A DNA stretch of 64,000 nucleotides. It comes from Granulicella sp. L46 (GTDB lineage Bacteria > Acidobacteriota > Terriglobia > Terriglobales > Acidobacteriaceae). The DNA lies in the NCBI RefSeq assembly GCF_009765785.1, contig NZ_LMUT01000002.1, positions 173,783-237,782 on the forward strand, in the 5' to 3' direction. Positions 33,178 to 43,507 of this stretch are shown one piece after another. The notes beneath the pieces are model-generated. The model saw only the letters and a program-made list of their open reading frames with translations, searched no databases and was not told the origin of the DNA. Position numbers and translations under genes: made by a program. How positions within the stretch are numbered: the first letter of the stretch is position 1; each line of letters opens with the position of its first letter.

Positions 33178-34575
33178 CTAACCGCGTCGACCCGCGTCAG
33201 ACCAGATCGCTTCATGTACTTCTTTGTATCGCGAGATGATCTCTTCCCGCAGCGGATGTGCCTGATCTTGAAGGATAAAACGCCCCCCTACAACAACGTC
33301 GCGAATCGCAGACCGGCTCATCGAAAACACCAGTGTCGAGAGCAAATCCTCCGCGGAGTTTCCTGCAATCGAGCTGTCATTTAGGTCGATCGTAATGAAA
33401 TCGGCAAGCCTGCCCGGCCCAAGCGTTCCCGCTGGCACCGCTAAGGCACGCGCTCCATTCGCCGTAGCAGAATCGAAAAGATGAGCCGCCAACGTCTTCC
33501 CTCCCACCTGGTCCAGAATCGCTCGCTTCTGCTGCAACAGCCGCAAGTGATACTCCAACTCCCGCGCGTCCTCGAGCGGATCAATCTGCGCCTGGCTGTC
33601 CGACCCCAGCGCAAAACGAATCCCCGCCGCAAGCATCTCGTCCGCCCGCACAAATCCATCGCCGAGATTACGCTCCGTCGTCGGACACGAGCAGATCGTC
33701 GTCTCTGTGCTCGCCAATAGTGCAATCTCCTCCGCCGTCACATGCACCCCATGCACCGCGGTAAAATCCGGCCCAAGAATCTTCTCCCCAGCGAGCAGAT
33801 CGACCGGCGTCGATCCATACTCGCGAACGCACGCCGCATTCTCCGCGACCTGCTCCGCAACATGCATGTGCACCGGAAGCCGGTTCGCCCTGGCCCACGC
33901 TGTAATTTCGCGGAGTTCGCCCAGCGGCACTGCCCGAACACTATGGGGAGCAACACCAAAATGAACGCTCGGGCGATCCGCCGAAACCTCCTTAACCAGC
34001 GCCGTCATGTTCTCGAGAAACGCCTTCGCCGATTCGTAAAAACGGCTCTGCCCCGGCTCCGGCGGCAATTCAAATCCCGCGCGAAGATAAGCCGTTCGCA
34101 GCAACACGATACGAATACCCACCGACTCCGCGGCGGCAATCACCTGCTTGCCCAGCAGGTTTGGATCGTCATAAGGTTTTCCATCCATCGCATTGTGAAG
34201 ATAGTGAAACTCGCCCACAGTTGTCGTGCCCGCCAGCACCATCTCGAGGAACGCCATACGCGCAACGTCATACACCTGCTGCGGATCGAGTTTGCTCGCG
34301 GCGTAATACATCGTTCCGCGCCACGACCAGAAGTCTCGTCCACTCACGACCCGCGACTCCGCCTTTCCGCGAATCAATCGTTGAAACGAGTGAGAGTGAG
34401 TATTCACAAATCCCGGCATCAAAGCCTTGCCCGGCATCGCGACAATCGTCACCGACGAGCGATCCAACTGGTCGTCAAGCTCCAACACCAATCCTTCGGG
34501 ACTGACCAGCAACTCCCCGCCCGCAACAAATTTGCCGTCGACATACAGCAACTCTGGTCGATAAAGAGTATTCAT
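33178..34575 (-). CDS. hutF: Formimidoylglutamate deiminase
   Basis: HutF hydrolyses N-formimino-L-glutamate to N-formyl-L-glutamate and ammonia in one branch of histidine degradation. The 465-residue amidohydrolase has the metal ligands HSHSFQRL (PGFVNTHSHSFQ), MHVAEQ with a downstream HGVHV, and the Asp of FALGSDSQAQIDPLEDAREL. FWSWRGTMYYAASKLDP and CSCPTTERNLGDG are typical of the HutF subgroup rather than guanine deaminase. The ATG (34575) overlaps the hutI stop as ATGA. No HutG (formylglutamate amidohydrolase) gene lies in the window, so the pathway is completed elsewhere. Confidence 0.92.
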   Translation of the reverse strand: MNTLYRPELLYVDGKFVAGGELLVSPEGLVLELDDQLDRSSVTIVAMPGKALMPGFVNTHSHSFQRLIRGKAESRVVSGRDFWSWRGTMYYAASKLDPQQVYDVARMAFLEMVLAGTTTVGEFHYLHNAMDGKPYDDPNLLGKQVIAAAESVGIRIVLLRTAYLRAGFELPPEPGQSRFYESAKAFLENMTALVKEVSADRPSVHFGVAPHSVRAVPLGELREITAWARANRLPVHMHVAEQVAENAACVREYGSTPVDLLAGEKILGPDFTAVHGVHVTAEEIALLASTETTICSCPTTERNLGDGFVRADEMLAAGIRFALGSDSQAQIDPLEDARELEYHLRLLQQKRAILDQVGGKTLAAHLFDSATANGARALAVPAGTLGPGRLADFITIDLNDSSIAGNSAEDLLSTLVFSMSRSAIRDVVVGGRFILQDQAHPLREEIISRYKEVHEAIWSDAGRRG

Positions 34576-35798
34576 CCCCCCACCCGCCTTCCACCCACCC
34601 ACACTTCACGAACAGGATTCGCACCCATCACATAAACGAGCTCGCGCCAATCCTTGGTTTGCAACACCACGAAGTCCGCAACACATCCAGCCTCCAGCCG
34701 TCCTCGATCACTCAGCCCCAGCGCACAAGCCGCATTCACTGTTCCTGCAACAATCGCCTCCTGCGCCCTCAGCCCATTCATCCGAACCGCAAGCCCCAAC
34801 GCGCCCGCACTCGAATACAGTGGGCTTGAACCAGGATTCAGATCCGTTCCGACAGCCACTGCCGCACCCACATCAATCAGCCGCCGTCCCGGAGCCGCAG
34901 GAATTCCGAGATGCAACGACACTCCCGGAAGAATCGTTGCCACCGTTGCGCTAGCTGCAATAGCCTCGATCTGTGCCGCGCCTGCCGCCTCCAAATGATC
35001 CACACTCAGCGCGCCCATCCGCACACCAAGCTCGACGCCTCCGATGCTATGAAACTGGTCGCTATGCAGCTTCACCGCTAGCCCATGATTCTTCGCGCAA
35101 ACAAACATCTGCTCCGCTTCCGCAACGTGCCAGGCCTCTCGCTCGACAAACACATCCACAGCACTCGCAAGCCCTCTTCGCGCAACTTCGGGAATCAGCT
35201 CCGCGCATACCTGCTCAACATACCGTGACCGCTCACCGGACTCCACAGGCGGCAGATGAATCAGAAGCGTCGCGATAATCCGCGCCTGCGACTCAGCCGC
35301 CAGCGTTGCAATCGAATCCAACATCGCAATCTCAGCAGAAATCGCAAATCCATATCCCGACTTCACCTCGATCGTCGTAGCACCGGATCGCAGCAGCGCC
35401 TCAACCCTTGGCCTCGCCAGCGCGACCAGCTCCTCGATCGAAGCCGCAGCCGTCGCTCGCACCGTGCTGCGAATCCCACCACCCGCCAGCAGAATCTGCT
35501 CATACGTCGCCCCCGCAACCCGCGCTTCAAAGTCCGCCAGCCGATCGCCAGCCCACACCGCATGGGTATGCGGGTCAATCAGCCCCGGCAAGACAGCGGC
35601 GCCACCTAGATCAAGCGTCGCCACAGCTTCGCCCGTCCAGTCGCTCCTCGCGCCCACCCAATCAATCGACCCACCAGAGATCGCCAACGCCGCATCCTGC
35701 ACGACCTTGAGTTCACTCATACTCCGGCCATGTTTTGCCGACGCACCCTCAGCGGTAGCGAGCTGTGAAATTCCCGTGATGAGCAGCTCAGTCTTCAT
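34572..35798 (-). CDS. hutI: Imidazolonepropionase
   Basis: HutI opens the imidazolone ring to give N-formimino-L-glutamate. The 408-residue amidohydrolase has the first metal pair in [17 protein letters not shown], a later VKSGYGF (family motif with the catalytic Glu in TIEVKSGYG), [30 protein letters not shown] and the Asp in [14 protein letters not shown]. The start overlaps the stop of hutU (ATGA) and its stop overlaps hutF, so it is tightly coupled in the operon hutH-hutU-hutI-hutF. Confidence 0.95.
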   Translation of the reverse strand: MKTELLITGISQLATAEGASAKHGRSMSELKVVQDAALAISGGSIDWVGARSDWTGEAVATLDLGGAAVLPGLIDPHTHAVWAGDRLADFEARVAGATYEQILLAGGGIRSTVRATAAASIEELVALARPRVEALLRSGATTIEVKSGYGFAISAEIAMLDSIATLAAESQARIIATLLIHLPPVESGERSRYVEQVCAELIPEVARRGLASAVDVFVEREAWHVAEAEQMFVCAKNHGLAVKLHSDQFHSIGGVELGVRMGALSVDHLEAAGAAQIEAIAASATVATILPGVSLHLGIPAAPGRRLIDVGAAVAVGTDLNPGSSPLYSSAGALGLAVRMNGLRAQEAIVAGTVNAACALGLSDRGRLEAGCVADFVVLQTKDWRELVYVMGANPVREVWVGGRRVGG

Positions 35799-37453
35799 CG
35801 CACACTCGGCAGATCAAGCCCTCGTTTCGCGGCCGTCTCTTTCGCCAATTCATAGCCCGCATCCGCGTGGCGAATCACACCCATCGCCGGATCGTTGGTC
35901 AGGCACATCTTCAGCCGCTCGTCGGCCTCATCGCTTCCGTCCGCAACAGCGACGAGCCCTGCATGCTGGCTATATCCCATCCCCACGCCGCCGCCATGAT
36001 GGAAGCTCATCCATCCAGCTCCGCTTGCAACGCCAGTAGCAAAGTTCAGCAGCGCCCAATCGGAGACTGCGTCCGATCCGTCCAACATTCCTTCCGTCTC
36101 TCGATAGGGGCTGGCCACCGACCCCGCATCCAAATGGTCGCGCCCAATCACGATCGGCGCACTCAACCGCCCATCCCGTACCATCTGGTTGAACAACAGC
36201 CCAGCACGATCGCGTTCCTTATATCCCAGCCAGCATATCCTCGCCGGCAAACCCTGAAACGCAATCTGCTTCGACGCAAAGGTAAGCCACTCCGTCAGCC
36301 GCTTATCCTCTGGAAACAACTCCAGCAGCGCCCGATCAGTAGCGTATATATCGGCCGGATCACCCGACAGCGCCACCCACCGAAACGGCCCGCGTCCCTC
36401 GCAAAACGAATCGCGAATAAACGCCGGCACAAATCCCGGATACGAAAACGCATCCGTCACTCCGGCAATCTTCGCCTGCGTCCGCAGATTATTTCCGTAA
36501 TCAAACGCAACCGCGCCGCGCCGCTGCATCTCCAGGATCGCCCTCACATGCTGCGCGATCGCCGCCTGCACCCGCGCCACATATTCCTTCGGCTGCATCG
36601 ACCGCAGCGCATTCAAATCTTCATCCGCCTTCGCCGGCGGCAGATACCCCCACAGCGGATCATGCGAACTCGTCTGGTCGGTCACCAAGTCAGGAATAAA
36701 TCCCAGCTCCACCATCTTCGGCAGCACCTCAGCCGCGTTCCCCAGCAACCCGATCGACACCGCCTCCCGCTCCCGCTTCGCCGTCTGCGCCCACTGAATC
36801 GCCTCTTCCAGCGACCGAGTAGCCTTGTCCAGGTAGCGCGTCTCCAGCCGCCGCTCAATCCGTTTCGCATCCACTTCAACGCAGATACTCACGCCGCCAG
36901 CAAGCTTCACCGCCAGCGGCTGCGCCCCTCCCATGCCACCGAGCCCCGCGGTCACCGTGATCGTCCCTGCCAGCGTGTCGTTGAAGTGCAGCTTAGCCGC
37001 GCCGCGAAACGTCTCATACGTTCCCTGCAAAATCCCCTGCGTGCCGATATAAATCCACGACCCCGCCGTCATCTGCCCATACATCATCAGCCCCGCAGCA
37101 TCCAGCTTGTCGAACTCCTCCCACGTAGCCCAATGCGGTACCAAATTTGAATTTGCAATCAACACTCGCGGCGCAAGACGATGCGTATTCAGCACCGCCA
37201 CCGCTTTCCCCGACTGCACCAGCAGCGTCTGGTCATTCTCCAACCGGTCTAGCGTCTCAACGATCGTGTGAAAGCACTCCCAGTTGCGCGCCGCCTTCCC
37301 TCGCCCGCCATACACGATCAGCTCTTCGGGCTTCTCTGCCACTTCAGGATCGAGGTTATTCATCAGCATCCGCTTGGCTGCCTCTTGAATCCAACCCTTC
37401 GCTGTCCTGGTGCTACCCCGCGCTGCACGAACCGGAGAATATCCCTCACTCAT
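35795..37453 (-). CDS. hutU: Urocanate hydratase (urocanase)
   Basis: HutU converts urocanate to 4-imidazolone-5-propionate using tightly bound NAD. The 552-residue length is normal for the family. Clear family blocks are [19 protein letters not shown], the NAD site with [53 protein letters not shown], and the C-terminal [19 protein letters not shown] followed by [22 protein letters not shown]. It overlaps hutH by four bases and hutI by four bases, all in the same direction. Confidence 0.97.
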   Translation of the reverse strand: MSEGYSPVRAARGSTRTAKGWIQEAAKRMLMNNLDPEVAEKPEELIVYGGRGKAARNWECFHTIVETLDRLENDQTLLVQSGKAVAVLNTHRLAPRVLIANSNLVPHWATWEEFDKLDAAGLMMYGQMTAGSWIYIGTQGILQGTYETFRGAAKLHFNDTLAGTITVTAGLGGMGGAQPLAVKLAGGVSICVEVDAKRIERRLETRYLDKATRSLEEAIQWAQTAKREREAVSIGLLGNAAEVLPKMVELGFIPDLVTDQTSSHDPLWGYLPPAKADEDLNALRSMQPKEYVARVQAAIAQHVRAILEMQRRGAVAFDYGNNLRTQAKIAGVTDAFSYPGFVPAFIRDSFCEGRGPFRWVALSGDPADIYATDRALLELFPEDKRLTEWLTFASKQIAFQGLPARICWLGYKERDRAGLLFNQMVRDGRLSAPIVIGRDHLDAGSVASPYRETEGMLDGSDAVSDWALLNFATGVASGAGWMSFHHGGGVGMGYSQHAGLVAVADGSDEADERLKMCLTNDPAMGVIRHADAGYELAKETAAKRGLDLPSVR

Positions 37454-38976
37454 CGAACCGCCTCCTCAACCGCAACCTGTCCAGCTTCCTGATCTCTCCA
37501 TCCATCATCCGCTAAAAACTGCGCAGCCTCTTCCATCCACACAGAAAGTACGCAATCCTCCCGCCACGCCGGAACCCGCATGCGAAAGCGGCTCCGCGCC
37601 TCTTCCAGCACCGCTGTGCTCGTATCTCCACGAAGATCCAACGCCCGCGCCGCCGCCAACAACTCGATCGCGATGACCATCCGCGCCAGGTCCGCCGACT
37701 GCTCAAGCTTCAGCCCCGACGTCATACCCATACTTACAAAATCTTCCTGGTTGCCGCTCGTTGGAATCGACCCCGTCGACGCCGGCGAGGCCAGCACCCG
37801 CATCTCCGCCACCAGCGCCGCCGACGTCACCTGTGCCATCATCATCCCCGACTCGATGCCCGGTTGCGACGCAAGAAATGCGGGCAGCCCCTCATTCAAA
37901 GTCGGATTCATCAACCGCTCCGTACGCCGCTCCGAGATCCCCGCAAGCTGGCACACCGCAATCGCCAGATAATCCAGCGCCAGCGCCAACGGAGCTCCAT
38001 GGAAATTGCCGCCCGACACAATCGCATCCTCGAACACCAGCGGGTTATCCGTAGCACTATTCAGCTCAACCTCGAACACTCCCCGCGCAAACTGCAGCGT
38101 GTCCCAAGCCGCGCCATGCACCTGAGGAATGCAGCGCAAACAGTACGCATCCTGAATCCGGCTGCCCTCACCCTGTGAACGCGGAATCGTACTCCCTTCG
38201 AGCAACCGCAACAGGTGCTGCGCACTCAACACCTGTCCCACATGCGCCCGCGCGGCATGCAGCCGCGCATCGAACGCCGCAGGCGTTCCCCGCAACGCCT
38301 CGATACTCAAGGCCGCCGTAGTCTGTGCGGCGTAGAAAAGGCCTTCCAATTCCTTCAGTCGGAGACATCCAATCGACAACATAGCCTGCGTGCCATTCAG
38401 CAGAGAGATACCCTCTTTGCCCTCCAGCTTCAGCGGCTCCAGTCCGGCACGCTTCATACACACCGCGGCATCCAGCACCTCGCCCTGATACTCCGCTTGC
38501 CCCTCGCCAATCAGCGCCAGCGCCATATGCGCCAAGGGTGCCAGGTCGCCGCTAGCGCCAACGCTTCCGCGCGACGGAACCACCGGCGTAATCCCGCAGT
38601 TCAACAAATCGCAGATGCGCTCCGCCACCACCGCGCGAATCCCCGACAACCCTTTGGCCAACACGTTCGCGCGGATCAACATCATGCCGCGCACCACCTT
38701 CACTGGCAACGGCGCACCAATCCCGCAACAGTGTGACCGGATGAGGTTTACCTGCATCACCTCAATCTCGTGATCCTCCAGCCGGATATTCGCCAACAAC
38801 CCAACGCCCGTGTTCAGCGCATACACCGGCTTCGTACCACGCATCGCGTTCTCGACACGGTCGCGCGATCGCTGCATTTGATCCAACGCTTCGACAGCAA
38901 TCCCAACCCGCTCTCGTCCTTCAGCGACAGCAACAACATCTTCGATCGTCAGCGACGCTCCATCCAAAGTAATCAT
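37450..38976 (-). CDS. hutH: Histidine ammonia-lyase
   Basis: HutH deaminates histidine to urocanate, the first step of the pathway. The 508-residue protein has the ASG triad (residues 141-143, in [16 protein letters not shown]) that cyclises to the MIO electrophile, and the catalytic Tyr at 52 in [22 protein letters not shown] appears as [15 protein letters not shown], and [13 protein letters not shown] is also conserved. It is the first gene of the hut operon, with AGGA 8 bases before the ATG. The promoter and the shared control region with the Lrp-type gene are described separately. Confidence 0.97.
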   Translation of the reverse strand: MITLDGASLTIEDVVAVAEGRERVGIAVEALDQMQRSRDRVENAMRGTKPVYALNTGVGLLANIRLEDHEIEVMQVNLIRSHCCGIGAPLPVKVVRGMMLIRANVLAKGLSGIRAVVAERICDLLNCGITPVVPSRGSVGASGDLAPLAHMALALIGEGQAEYQGEVLDAAVCMKRAGLEPLKLEGKEGISLLNGTQAMLSIGCLRLKELEGLFYAAQTTAALSIEALRGTPAAFDARLHAARAHVGQVLSAQHLLRLLEGSTIPRSQGEGSRIQDAYCLRCIPQVHGAAWDTLQFARGVFEVELNSATDNPLVFEDAIVSGGNFHGAPLALALDYLAIAVCQLAGISERRTERLMNPTLNEGLPAFLASQPGIESGMMMAQVTSAALVAEMRVLASPASTGSIPTSGNQEDFVSMGMTSGLKLEQSADLARMVIAIELLAAARALDLRGDTSTAVLEEARSRFRMRVPAWREDCVLSVWMEEAAQFLADDGWRDQEAGQVAVEEAVR

Positions 38977-39024
38977 GCTGTAATCCTATGGAGTCACTCG
39001 AAAGGAGGGAACTGCTCTGCTGCG

Positions 39025-39087
39025 GTAATATGGCAAGTACACCGTTGATTCAATGGCGAATGTCGTTTATATAGCCACAATCAACGG
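39025..39087. promoter_or_regulatory. Overlapping divergent promoters and 9-bp dyad between hutH and the Lrp-type gene
   Basis: Plus strand: TTGATT (39045-39050), 17-base spacer, TATATA (39068-39073), reading towards the regulator gene. Minus strand: TTGAAT (39053-39048), 17-base spacer, TATTAC (39030-39025), reading towards hutH. The two -35 hexamers share three bases. A perfect inverted repeat, CCGTTGATT at 39042-39050 and AATCAACGG at 39079-39087, has a 37-base centre-to-centre distance; its left arm covers the plus -35 and part of the minus -35. The sequences are direct readings. That the dyad is an operator for the Lrp-type protein or another hut regulator is inferred. Confidence 0.6.
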
Positions 39088-39146
39088 CTGAGCGCTGTCA
39101 CGCACTACCCGCGTTCGCCCGATCAAACGAACCCAAGGAGCGCCGC

Positions 39147-39599
39147 ATGCTTCTCCACACTGGAATCGACCAGATCGACCGCAAAATTCTGCGGGAGCTC
39201 ACTGCCGACGCTCGCCTCAGCGTAGCCGAGCTCGGTCGACGCATCGGCCTCTCCCCCTCCGCCACCGCCGAGCGCCTGCGCCGCCTCGAAAGTCTCGAGT
39301 TCATTCGCGGCTACCACGCGGAAATCAACCTGCAGGCCCTCGGCTTCAATATCACAGCCTTCGTGCGACTCACCTGCGAAGGCACGCGTTACAAACCGTT
39401 CCTCAAGTTCCTGCCTACACTCGACGCCGTGCAGGAATGTCACCACCTCACCGGCAACGACGCCTTCCTGCTCAAGGTGGTTCTCGCCTCAACGACTGAA
39501 CTAGAAGACCTCATCGAGAAGCTTCTACCCTACGGCAGTCCGACCACCAGCATGGTCCTCTCTACGCCACTCGAGAGAAAGCGTCCTCTTCGCTTCTAA
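39147..39599 (+). CDS. Lrp/AsnC-family transcriptional regulator
   Basis: The 150-residue protein has an N-terminal helix-turn-helix ([20 protein letters not shown] then [23 protein letters not shown]) and a C-terminal RAM ligand-binding domain ([39 protein letters not shown]). AAGGAG lies 6 bases before the ATG. It is divergent from the hut operon and convergent with the arginine-related fusion gene, with which its 3' end overlaps by 38 bases. Lrp-type proteins commonly sense amino acids, so histidine, arginine, ornithine or glutamate are candidate ligands. Autoregulation through the dyad upstream is plausible. Confidence 0.93.
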   Translation: MLLHTGIDQIDRKILRELTADARLSVAELGRRIGLSPSATAERLRRLESLEFIRGYHAEINLQALGFNITAFVRLTCEGTRYKPFLKFLPTLDAVQECHHLTGNDAFLLKVVLASTTELEDLIEKLLPYGSPTTSMVLSTPLERKRPLRF

Positions 39600-41760
39600 G
39601 CAAACCTTCGTCAGTTCGCTTTTTCGAATCTCCTGTCAGCACAAGCTCGATCTGCTCGAGTCCCCAATCCAGGTCTTCGCGACGAATCACCAGCGGCGGC
39701 GCAATCCGGATCACCGTCTCATGCGTCTCCTTGCACAGCACCCCGCGATCGCGCAACGCCTCGCAAATCGGCCGCGCCGGCACGTTCAACTCAATCGCAA
39801 TCCACAATCCTCGTCCGCGAACTTCGCGCACTGGCCCGCTACTCATCCTTTGCAGTCTCGCCAACGCATACGCTCCCAACTCCGCCGACCGTTCCGCAAG
39901 CCTCTCATCCACAATCACCCGCAGCGCTGCGCGCGCCACAGCACACGCCAACGGGTTTCCGCCAAACGTGCTGCCATGATCTCCGGGCCGAAACACCCCC
40001 AGCACCTCTCGAGAGCTCATCACAGCCGACACCGGATAGAATCCGCCCGAAAGCGCCTTGCCCGCAATCAACACGTCGGGAGTGATCCCGTCATGCATAT
40101 ACGCGAACAGTTTCCCAGTGCGTCCAAGTCCCGACTGAATTTCGTCCGCGATCAGCAAAACGTTATTCTCCTTGCAGATTTCCGCCACCTCCCGCAGGTA
40201 TCCCTCGGGAGGAACAACCACCCCAGCTTCTCCCTGGATCGGCTCCACCAGGAACGCCGCTGTCTGCGGTGTAATCGCCCGCCGAAGCGCCTCGGCATCG
40301 CCAAATGGAACCTGCTTGAATCCCGCCGGGAATGGTCCGAAACCCGAACGATACTGCTCATCGGTAGAGAACCCAACAATCGAAATTGTTCGCCCGTGAA
40401 AGTTATTTGCGCAAACAATAATCTCCGTGCGATTCGCCTCGATTCCCTTAACCGTCTCGCCCCATTTCCTCGCCGCCTTTAGCGCCGTTTCAACCGCCTC
40501 GGCGCCCGAGTTCATCGGCAGCGCCATCTCGAAGCCCGTCAACGCATGCAAATCTCTCAGCAACAAAGGCAGCTGATCATTCCGAAATGCGCGCGAAGTC
40601 AACGTCACCTTCTGCGCCTGCTCCACCATTGCCGCCAAAATCTCCGGGTGGCAATGCCCTTGGTTCACAGCGGAGTACGCCGCCAGGAAATCCAGGTAAC
40701 GCCTCCCGTTCACATCGGTCACCCACGCTCCATGCGCCCGATCGATCACCACATCCAGCGGATGATAGTTGTGCGCCCCATACTCCTCTTCCATCGCAAT
40801 CAGCTTTGCCGCCGTATCGCCCACTGACTCGACCACATCAAGCGCTTCACTCTTCGCATGGAGCTCCGCAGTAAGCTTCATCACTAAACACTTTGCCGCG
40901 CCTCCGGCTTTCAGAAACTCATCAAGACGCACCTGGATCACTTCGAATCCGCGCCCTCGAAGTTCGTCTTCCAACGCCGCGCTAATACAATTCAACACAA
41001 TCGTCTTACCCAGATTCACCGCATTGCAGGCGAACACCACAGCGTCTTCTTCACGCACAGCGATCCGTTTTTCGGCCGGATAGGCCGCCTCAATCTTCTT
41101 CAACGACTCTTCATCGAATGCCGGCGGATAGTAAAGAAGCGACCCATCCTCAAGCGGTGCGAAGCATGTGTCCAAGTGGTAGAAGCGCGGATCAATCAGC
41201 CGCAGACTAACCACCTCCACATCCCACAGTTTCTGCAACGCGCCATGGCTTGCCTCGAGTGTTCGCGTACCGTGTCCGGCCCACAATCGCGCGCCATCTG
41301 CGGAGAACAGCGCATCCCCCTCGCCCTCAAACGGCGTGTCGCGCGGAAGATCCACTACCGCGTATCCAGCCTTGCGGAACCACTCACGAAAGTGCGGCTC
41401 CTCGCCCTGGCGTTCAGGATGATAGAAGCTGCTGATGGCCACCACCCCATCGCGCGCCAAACCAGCGTTCGCCGTGAAAACCATATCCGGAGAGCCCGCG
41501 ATCGGTTCCACTAAGTGAATGTCCGCCAACCCTGAAAGAACCGTATATAAGCTTTCCCACTGCTGCGCAGCTCGGCGCCGCGATGAATTCCCAAGGTTCC
41601 CCTTCATCCACGGATTGATAACATAACTCACCTCATACAATTTCGGGGCGCACATCAGAAGCGCAGGCTTGCCGGAAGAAGTTGAGCTTGCGATGAAAGT
41701 CTTCGGCGCCACGCGCGCATCTACATTGATATTTCTGGGTGTCTGCATAGCCTGAAGCAT
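39562..41760 (-). CDS. Fusion of amidinotransferase-fold (arginine dihydrolase-like) domain and ornithine aminotransferase
   Basis: One frame of about 732 residues encodes two enzymes. Residues about 30-310 belong to the arginine deiminase/DDAH superfamily: VFTANAGLA (Asn about 98), FEGEGD (about 144-149), [11 protein letters not shown] (His about 195) and the nucleophile in [14 protein letters not shown] (Cys about 291). The Asn and the GGxxKCL context resemble the arginine dihydrolase domain of cyanobacterial ArgZ/AgrE. From about 325 the protein is a class III aminotransferase of the ornithine-oxo-acid type: [49 protein letters not shown] and PLP Lys near 568 in IAGKALSGG. Together they would turn arginine into ornithine and then glutamate semialdehyde. 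The start at 41760 is uncertain; a TTG at 41784 and an ATG at 41748 are in frame. Confidence 0.82.
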   Translation of the reverse strand: MLQAMQTPRNINVDARVAPKTFIASSTSSGKPALLMCAPKLYEVSYVINPWMKGNLGNSSRRRAAQQWESLYTVLSGLADIHLVEPIAGSPDMVFTANAGLARDGVVAISSFYHPERQGEEPHFREWFRKAGYAVVDLPRDTPFEGEGDALFSADGARLWAGHGTRTLEASHGALQKLWDVEVVSLRLIDPRFYHLDTCFAPLEDGSLLYYPPAFDEESLKKIEAAYPAEKRIAVREEDAVVFACNAVNLGKTIVLNCISAALEDELRGRGFEVIQVRLDEFLKAGGAAKCLVMKLTAELHAKSEALDVVESVGDTAAKLIAMEEEYGAHNYHPLDVVIDRAHGAWVTDVNGRRYLDFLAAYSAVNQGHCHPEILAAMVEQAQKVTLTSRAFRNDQLPLLLRDLHALTGFEMALPMNSGAEAVETALKAARKWGETVKGIEANRTEIIVCANNFHGRTISIVGFSTDEQYRSGFGPFPAGFKQVPFGDAEALRRAITPQTAAFLVEPIQGEAGVVVPPEGYLREVAEICKENNVLLIADEIQSGLGRTGKLFAYMHDGITPDVLIAGKALSGGFYPVSAVMSSREVLGVFRPGDHGSTFGGNPLACAVARAALRVIVDERLAERSAELGAYALARLQRMSSGPVREVRGRGLWIAIELNVPARPICEALRDRGVLCKETHETVIRIAPPLVIRREDLDWGLEQIELVLTGDSKKRTDEGLLRSEEDAFSRVA

Positions 41761-41930
41761 CGCAGGCGAATTCCGAACCGTCAACGAGAATGATTATTCA
41801 TAACTAGCTGTATAGATATGCGCATGATTTTCTACGAGAAGCACGCAACAAAACCCTCAGAAATCACGGGAATTCGTCGAAAAACCAAGAAGCAATCTCA
41901 CAAGATGTCAGCATGTTTTCGCGCTAACAT

Positions 41931-43463
41931 CTACGCCGTGATGTCGAAGCTCACTCCCTGCGCAAGCGGAAGATCCGTCCCATAGTTGATGGTGTTGGTC
42001 GCACGTCGCATGTACTGCTTCCACGCATCCGACCCGGACTCGCGCCCGCCGCCCGTCTCCTTCTCGCCGCCAAACGCTCCGCCGATCTCTGCACCCGATG
42101 TGCCAATATTCACGTTCGCAATCCCACAATCGGATCCGGCATCGGACACAAACCGCTCAGCCTCGCGCACGTTCAACGTGAAGATCGAGGACGACAATCC
42201 CTGAGGAACATCGTTCTGCAATTGAATTGCCTCTTCGAGTTCGCGATACTTCAGCACATACAGAATCGGTGCAAACGTCTCACGCTTCACCACATCGGAT
42301 TGTTGCGCGACCTCCACCAACGCAGGCCGAACATAGAAAGCATCTTCGGTTCCCTCAACCGCAACTTGTTCGCCTCCCGTAATGACCGCCCCGCTGCCTC
42401 TTGCCTCGTCGAGAGCAGCCCTCATCCCCGCAAACGAACGGCCATCAATCAGCGGCCCCACTAGTGTTCCATCGGCCCGCGGATCCCCCACCCCAACGGA
42501 CAGATATACCTGCTTCAACCGCGCAACCAGATCGTCGTAGATTGTCTCGTGCACAATCAAGCGCCGCAGCGACGTGCACCGCTGGCCCGCCGTTCCCATC
42601 GCAGAGAACGCAATCCCCCGCAAAGCAAGATCAAGGTCCGCGCTCGGACAAACAATGGCCGCATTGTTTCCGCCCAACTCCAGGATTGCCCGCGCAAACC
42701 GTTTCGCCAATCGCGGCGCAACCGCCCTCCCCATGGCAGTCGAGCCCGTTGCAGACACCAACGGAATCCGCGCATCGTCCACCAACATCTCTCCCAGCCG
42801 CGCGTCCCCGATCAGCAGCGCCGACAGTCCCGCCGGCACATTCCCCACCTTCGCGGCCGCTCGCTCAAACAACGCATGCGTCGCCAACGCCGTCAGTGGA
42901 GTCTTCTCCGAAGGCTTCCACACCACAGCATTGCCACACACCAACGCCAGCGCCGCGTTCCACGACCACACCGCAACCGGAAAATTAAACGCCGAGATCA
43001 CACCCACCACGCCCAGTGGATGCCATGTCTCCATCATCCGATGGTTCGCGCGCTCCGACGCGATCGTAAGTCCGGCAAGCTGTCGTGACAATCCCGCAGC
43101 GAAGCCGCAGATATCGATCATCTCCTGCACCTCGCCGAACCCCTCGGACAACAGTTTTCCCGTCTCAATCGTCACCAGCCGCCCTAGCGTCTCAATCTCT
43201 GCGCGTAGCTCCTCACCGAGCACCCGCACCAACTCGCCACGCCGCGGAGCAGGAACATTGCGCCATTCCAGAAACGCTTCGTGCGCGGCTGCGATCGCCT
43301 CACGCGCGGCCGACTCCGTCGTCGTAGCCACGCGTGCGATCACCTGCCCCGTAATTGGCGTGCGCACAATTAACTCACCTTGGGAGTACCTACGCTCAGG
43401 CACGCCCAGGCGCGACAGCAGCTCGTGAACCTCCTGCTCCAACGCAACCGTATCCGTCGTCAT
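41931..43463 (-). CDS. ALDH7-family aldehyde dehydrogenase (aminoadipate semialdehyde dehydrogenase-like)
   Basis: The 510-residue protein is an NAD(P)-dependent aldehyde dehydrogenase closest, by motif, to family 7 (antiquitin, bacterial AmaB/PCD). Diagnostic segments are VGVISAFNFPVAVWSWNAALAL, ELGGNNAAIV (general-base Glu) and GTAGQRCTSLRRL (catalytic Cys), plus the C-terminal GGAFGGEKETGGGRESGSDAWKQY. Family 7 members oxidise 2-aminoadipate 6-semialdehyde (or its cyclic form P6C) to 2-aminoadipate. AAGGAG lies 8 bases before the ATG. The class III aminotransferase gene ends 44 bases upstream, so the two form a probable lysine- or omega-amino-acid-degrading pair. Confidence 0.88.
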   Translation of the reverse strand: MTTDTVALEQEVHELLSRLGVPERRYSQGELIVRTPITGQVIARVATTTESAAREAIAAAHEAFLEWRNVPAPRRGELVRVLGEELRAEIETLGRLVTIETGKLLSEGFGEVQEMIDICGFAAGLSRQLAGLTIASERANHRMMETWHPLGVVGVISAFNFPVAVWSWNAALALVCGNAVVWKPSEKTPLTALATHALFERAAAKVGNVPAGLSALLIGDARLGEMLVDDARIPLVSATGSTAMGRAVAPRLAKRFARAILELGGNNAAIVCPSADLDLALRGIAFSAMGTAGQRCTSLRRLIVHETIYDDLVARLKQVYLSVGVGDPRADGTLVGPLIDGRSFAGMRAALDEARGSGAVITGGEQVAVEGTEDAFYVRPALVEVAQQSDVVKRETFAPILYVLKYRELEEAIQLQNDVPQGLSSSIFTLNVREAERFVSDAGSDCGIANVNIGTSGAEIGGAFGGEKETGGGRESGSDAWKQYMRRATNTINYGTDLPLAQGVSFDITA

Positions 43464-43507
43464 ACAAATTCTCCTTCAGCTTTCTCCGCGCACCAGCGCT
43501 CTTCGCC

